From: Ancylobacter sp. WKF20
GTDB taxonomy: Bacteria > Pseudomonadota > Alphaproteobacteria > Rhizobiales > Xanthobacteraceae
Direction of reading: 5' to 3'
Assembly: GCF_029760895.1 (NCBI RefSeq)
Contig: NZ_CP121679.1
Coordinates: 4,566,238 to 4,630,237 of the forward strand
Length of the DNA stretch: 64,000 nucleotides
Positions within the stretch are counted from its first letter, which is position 1, and every line of letters begins with the position of its first letter. Positions 61,017-64,000 of the stretch are shown here, one piece after another. The position numbers and the translations under genes are program-made. Below the pieces are notes generated by a model. The model was not told where the DNA came from. It made no database searches and was given only the letters and a program-made list of their open reading frames with translations.

Positions 61017-62895
61017 CCCGGCCGAGGCGCCGGCGGCGCGGCCGGCGGCGCGAGGTGCGGGCGAGGCCGTGGTCGGTCTTCTCCCAGTGCTCGGGGGCGA
61101 TGACGAGCTGGCCGACCGCCCGCCACGCCGCCAGCGACATCATCAGCCAGTAGAGCGGCATCAGCGCCAGCGTGCCGGCGATGCGCCCCATGCCGCGCCG
61201 GTGCATGCCGAGCCCGGTGCACATCAGCGCGCTGACATAGCCGATGATCAGCACGAGGCTGCCCAGCCCGCTGATCACCGCCAGTGTCGGCGACCCCGCC
61301 CGCACCTGCGCCAGGGTGATGTCGCGCAGCAGGGCGATGAGGAAGAAGGGGTGAACCAGCGCCGCCCCCACGCCGCCGACCATGAGGAACAGGAAGGCGA
61401 TGGTGGCGACGCAGCCCGCCTCGCGCAGCAGGGCCTGGGGCTGGCGCCCATGCACCAGCAGGGTCTGCATCCATCCCTTGTACCAGCGCGTGCGCTGGCG
61501 CAGCCAGGCGGCGAAGCGCCGGGGCGCCTCCTCGTCCGTGGTCGAGGCCGTGACCTCGGTGCGCCAGCCCAGCCGGGCGAGGCGCAGGCCGAGATCGGCA
61601 TCCTCGGTGACATTGTGCGGATCCCAGCCGCCCACCGCCTCCAGCGCCGCGCGGCGGAAATGGTTCGAGGTGCCGCCGAGCGGGAAGGGAATGCGGCTCG
61701 CCCCCAGCATGGGCAGCAGCACGTCGAAATGCCCGGCATATTCGGCGGCGAATTGCCGGGTGATCCAGCCATCGTCGAGATTGTCGATGGCGAGCTGCGC
61801 CTGCACGCAGCCGAGCCGGTCATCCCGTGCCAGAAAGAAGCGTGTGCAGACCCGGCGCAGTTGCAGCGGGTCGGGCTGGTCCTCCGCGTCATAGACGCCG
61901 ATCAACGTGCCGCGGGCGAAAGGCAGCGCGGCGTTGAGCGCCTTGGGCTTGGTGCGCGGGCCGATACCGGGCGCCGTGATGATCTCCAGATGCGCCGGCA
62001 GGCGCTGGCCGGCGAGGGCGCGCGCGGTCTCGCCATCGTCCGCCTCCACCACCAGAAGCACCTGCAGCTTCTCGCGCGGGTAGTCGATGGCCAGCAGCGC
62101 CTCGACCAGTTGCGCCACCACCCGTGCCTCGCGGTAGAGCGGGATGATGAGGGTGTAGCGCGGCAGGGAGCGGTCGGCGCGCCAGGGCGGGTCCGGCGGC
62201 TCCGGCGGGCTGATGACGGCGGCGAGGCGCAGGCAGTTCCAGCCGAGCAGTATCGTGCCGATGCCAAGGGCGAGGGCGATGGCGAGGGGCGCCGGCGCGC
62301 TGTGCAGCAGCAGCGGCACCAGCGCGAGGATGAGCGCGGCGAGGGCGAAGATGAGGCGGGAGGGGCCGAGCGTGCCGGCGCTGAGCCGGGGGCTGCGCTC
62401 GATCAGCCCATAGGCGGCCTGCCGCGCCAGCGTCGGGCCATGGCGACGGCGCACATGGGCGGCGAGGCGTTCGGGCGTGGTGAGGGCGATGCCCTCGCGC
62501 AGCGCCGGTCGGGCGGCAAGGCGCGCGGCGAGCTGGCGCAGGCTGTCGCCGCGGGCCGCCAGCACCAGCCGCCCCGGCGCCGTGCGGAGGATTCCGCTGT
62601 GCAGCAGCGCGACCAGATCGGCCGGGGAGGGGCGCGGGGACGGGGGTGCCTCGACGCCATCCAGCCGGGTGAAGGCGATGCCGAGGCGGCGCGCGCTCGC
62701 TTGCGCGGCCTGATCGGGCGTGACGACGCCGGCGGCGATCAGCACCTCGTCGGCGCCGACGCCGATGAGCCGGGCGCGGCGCTGGGCATAGGCGAGGTCG
62801 CCCGGCTCCACGGTGCCGGCGAGGCCCGCCAGCTCGACCGGCAGGGACGCGGCGAGATCGTCGCCGGGAACGCGCATTTCCAGCTGCGGACGCAT
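60967..62895 (-). CDS. GT2 glycosyltransferase with N-terminal GspE/MshEN-like domain
   Basis: 642 aa. Residues about 25-165 look like a GspE/MshEN N-terminal domain (GVGADEVLIAAGVVTPDQAAQASARRLG). Two helices (about 180-225) precede the GT2 domain, with VEADDGETA, DAEDQPDP, EDADLGLRL and the processive motif QRTRW near 465. C-terminal membrane helices (about 490-600) follow. This is a membrane glycosyltransferase for an exopolysaccharide or cell-surface glycan; substrate unknown. I chose ATG 62895; ATG 62877 is also possible. Divergent from the binding protein. Confidence 0.85.
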   Translation of the reverse strand: MRPQLEMRVPGDDLAASLPVELAGLAGTVEPGDLAYAQRRARLIGVGADEVLIAAGVVTPDQAAQASARRLGIAFTRLDGVEAPPSPRPSPADLVALLHSGILRTAPGRLVLAARGDSLRQLAARLAARPALREGIALTTPERLAAHVRRRHGPTLARQAAYGLIERSPRLSAGTLGPSRLIFALAALILALVPLLLHSAPAPLAIALALGIGTILLGWNCLRLAAVISPPEPPDPPWRADRSLPRYTLIIPLYREARVVAQLVEALLAIDYPREKLQVLLVVEADDGETARALAGQRLPAHLEIITAPGIGPRTKPKALNAALPFARGTLIGVYDAEDQPDPLQLRRVCTRFFLARDDRLGCVQAQLAIDNLDDGWITRQFAAEYAGHFDVLLPMLGASRIPFPLGGTSNHFRRAALEAVGGWDPHNVTEDADLGLRLARLGWRTEVTASTTDEEAPRRFAAWLRQRTRWYKGWMQTLLVHGRQPQALLREAGCVATIAFLFLMVGGVGAALVHPFFLIALLRDITLAQVRAGSPTLAVISGLGSLVLIIGYVSALMCTGLGMHRRGMGRIAGTLALMPLYWLMMSLAAWRAVGQLVIAPEHWEKTDHGLARTSRRRPRRRRLGRVTNSGADQPRLQPADA

Positions 62896-62961
62896 TTCGG
62901 ATCCCGTGCGGGCTGGAGGACACTCGCCTAAGCCGCCGCGCCGCGATACAAGCGGCGCGTG

Positions 62962-63906
62962 ATGGCGTGGCAAGGCAAGGACGAGGCCAGATTGAACGCT
63001 CGAACGGCACGGCGTCGGCTGTCGCAGCGGGCTGCGATGATGCTGGTATCCGGTATTATGGCACTGGGGGCGGCGCATGCCCAGAGCCCGGCGCCCTCCG
63101 CCGCGCCCTCGGTTGCCTCGCCGTCGGTGACGTTGCCGTCGGTGGCGGTGCCCGGCTTCTGGGACCCGAACCGGCGTCCCGAGCGGCCGGACGTGACGCG
63201 CCTGCCGACGCAGATCCGCTTCGCCACCACCGATGATTTCCCGCCCTTCAGCTTCCGCGACGAGAATGGCCGCCCGGCCGGCTTCAACGTCGACATCGCC
63301 CGCGCCATCTGCACCGAGCTCGCCATCACCTGCACGCTGGAGGTGACGGCCTTCGACCAGCTCGTGCCGGCGCTCGCGGAGGGCAAGGCCGACGCCGCCA
63401 TCGCCGGCATCGCGGTGACGCCGGCGACGCGCGAGGTGCTGGATTTCAGCGACCGCTATTTCCGCTCGCCCGCCCGCTTCGTGGCGCGGCGCGCCGACGG
63501 CGTGAGCGACGTGTCGCCCGATGCGGTGGCGAGCCGCAAGGTGGCGGTGGTCGCTGGCACGGCGCATGAGGCCTATCTGCGCGACTTCTTCGCCGAGGCG
63601 GCGGTGCGCGGCTTCCCCACCCCCGAGGCGGCGCGCGAGGCGCTGCAGAAGGGCGAGGTGGACCTGTTGTTCGGCGACGGCGTGCAGCTCGCGCTCTGGC
63701 TCAACGGCACGTCCTCCGCCAATTGCTGCGCCTTTGTCGGCGGGCCCTTCACCGAGAGCCTGTATTTCGGCGAGGGCATGGGTATCGCGGTCAAACCCGG
63801 CAACGAGGCGCTGCGCCAGTCGCTCAACTACGCGCTGGCCCGGCTGTGGGAGCAGGGAGTCTATACCGACCTCTATCTGCGCTGGTTCCCGATCAGCGTT
63901 TATTGA
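62962..63906 (+). CDS. orphan periplasmic solute-binding protein (family 3)
   Basis: 314 aa. The signal peptide (MMLVSGIMALGAAHAQ) ends near residue 41 and leads into a Ser/Pro/Val-rich linker (about 42-62). The family-3 domain is clear: IRFATTDDFPPFSF, GFNVDIARAICTEL, KADAAIAGIAVTPATREVLDF, SRKVAVVAGTAHEAYL. A CTELAITC cysteine pair resembles histidine- or lysine-binding relatives. No permease or ATPase follows within the window. The frame also allows a GTG at 62959. Confidence 0.87.
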   Translation: MAWQGKDEARLNARTARRRLSQRAAMMLVSGIMALGAAHAQSPAPSAAPSVASPSVTLPSVAVPGFWDPNRRPERPDVTRLPTQIRFATTDDFPPFSFRDENGRPAGFNVDIARAICTELAITCTLEVTAFDQLVPALAEGKADAAIAGIAVTPATREVLDFSDRYFRSPARFVARRADGVSDVSPDAVASRKVAVVAGTAHEAYLRDFFAEAAVRGFPTPEAAREALQKGEVDLLFGDGVQLALWLNGTSSANCCAFVGGPFTESLYFGEGMGIAVKPGNEALRQSLNYALARLWEQGVYTDLYLRWFPISVY

Positions 63907-63982
63907 CGCGGGCGGCTCCACTACCTAGAGCATGGCGCGTGCGCCCGGCCTGTCCGGGCCGCCGCCCCTTTTCCGACCGCTA

Positions 63983-64000
63983 AGCCCAGGAGGGCAGACC
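63983..64000 (+). promoter_or_regulatory. strong ribosome-binding site at the window edge
   Basis: The last 94 bp after the binding-protein stop contain no gene, but end in AGGAGGGCAGACC. A perfect AGGAGG about 7 bases from the edge suggests a gene starts just beyond position 64000. Confidence 0.5.

Overview
The window is very GC-rich, almost fully coding DNA from an alphaproteobacterium. The gene repertoire suggests a metabolically versatile Hyphomicrobiales member, perhaps Xanthobacteraceae-like: heterotetrameric sarcosine oxidase, a two-subunit methylmalonyl-CoA mutase with propionyl-CoA carboxylase, MatB, Ku/LigD end joining, and GC-rich REP-type palindromes between genes. The genus is inference. 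I see no rRNA, tRNA, CRISPR array, insertion sequence or prophage.

Layout. 1-2.1 kb: start of a possible transport permease, an alpha/beta-hydrolase that has lost its nucleophile, and a divergent LysR regulator. 2.1-5.7 kb: a polar amino-acid ABC transporter operon headed by its own GntR regulator. 5.9-15.9 kb: propionate assimilation (pccB-pccA-mutA-small secreted protein-mutB) with a divergent ScfR/PccR-type regulator. 16-18.7 kb: XRE-cupin regulator, soluble transhydrogenase sthA, and a Doc-type toxin with an unfamiliar partner. 19-27.3 kb: soxB-D-A-G-purU-folD, which turns sarcosine into glycine and takes the one-carbon unit on to formate, with a divergent LysR. 27.5-33.7 kb: a stand-alone ketosynthase/ACP pair, a Tat-exported GH1 beta-glucosidase, a GntP-type permease and a secreted GH5 endoglucanase. 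33.8-38.4 kb: malonyl-CoA synthetase, then a divergent csoR/copA copper switch. 38.7-44.2 kb: dadA behind a tandem glycine riboswitch, then nadA-nadB-nadC behind two matching palindromic operators. 44.4-49.4 kb: non-homologous end joining (two Ku proteins and LigD) with an MgtC-like membrane protein. 49.6-56.1 kb: a seven-gene catabolic operon (HpaB-type monooxygenase, flavin reductase, M20 amidohydrolase, RidA, DUF1028, GlcG/HbpS, divergent AroQ homologue) with a divergent LysR. 56.2-64 kb: HutD, GhrA-like reductase, a PAS-PAS-GGDEF-EAL protein, SCO-type copper chaperone, a GT2 glycosyltransferase with a GspE/MshEN-like N-terminus, and an orphan solute-binding protein.

Recurring themes are glycine/one-carbon metabolism (sox-purU-folD and riboswitch-dadA) and copper handling (csoR-copA, SCO). 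About 90-bp double-hairpin repeats are scattered through the window, several of them inside operons. The least explained and most interesting unit is the 49.6-56.1 kb cluster. Its enzyme classes partly parallel the Rut uracil pathway (oxygenase, flavin reductase, RidA, hydrolase), but the oxygenase is HpaB-type and the AroQ homologue has lost key active-site residues. It may encode an uncharacterised ring-opening pathway for an aromatic or N-heterocyclic compound.
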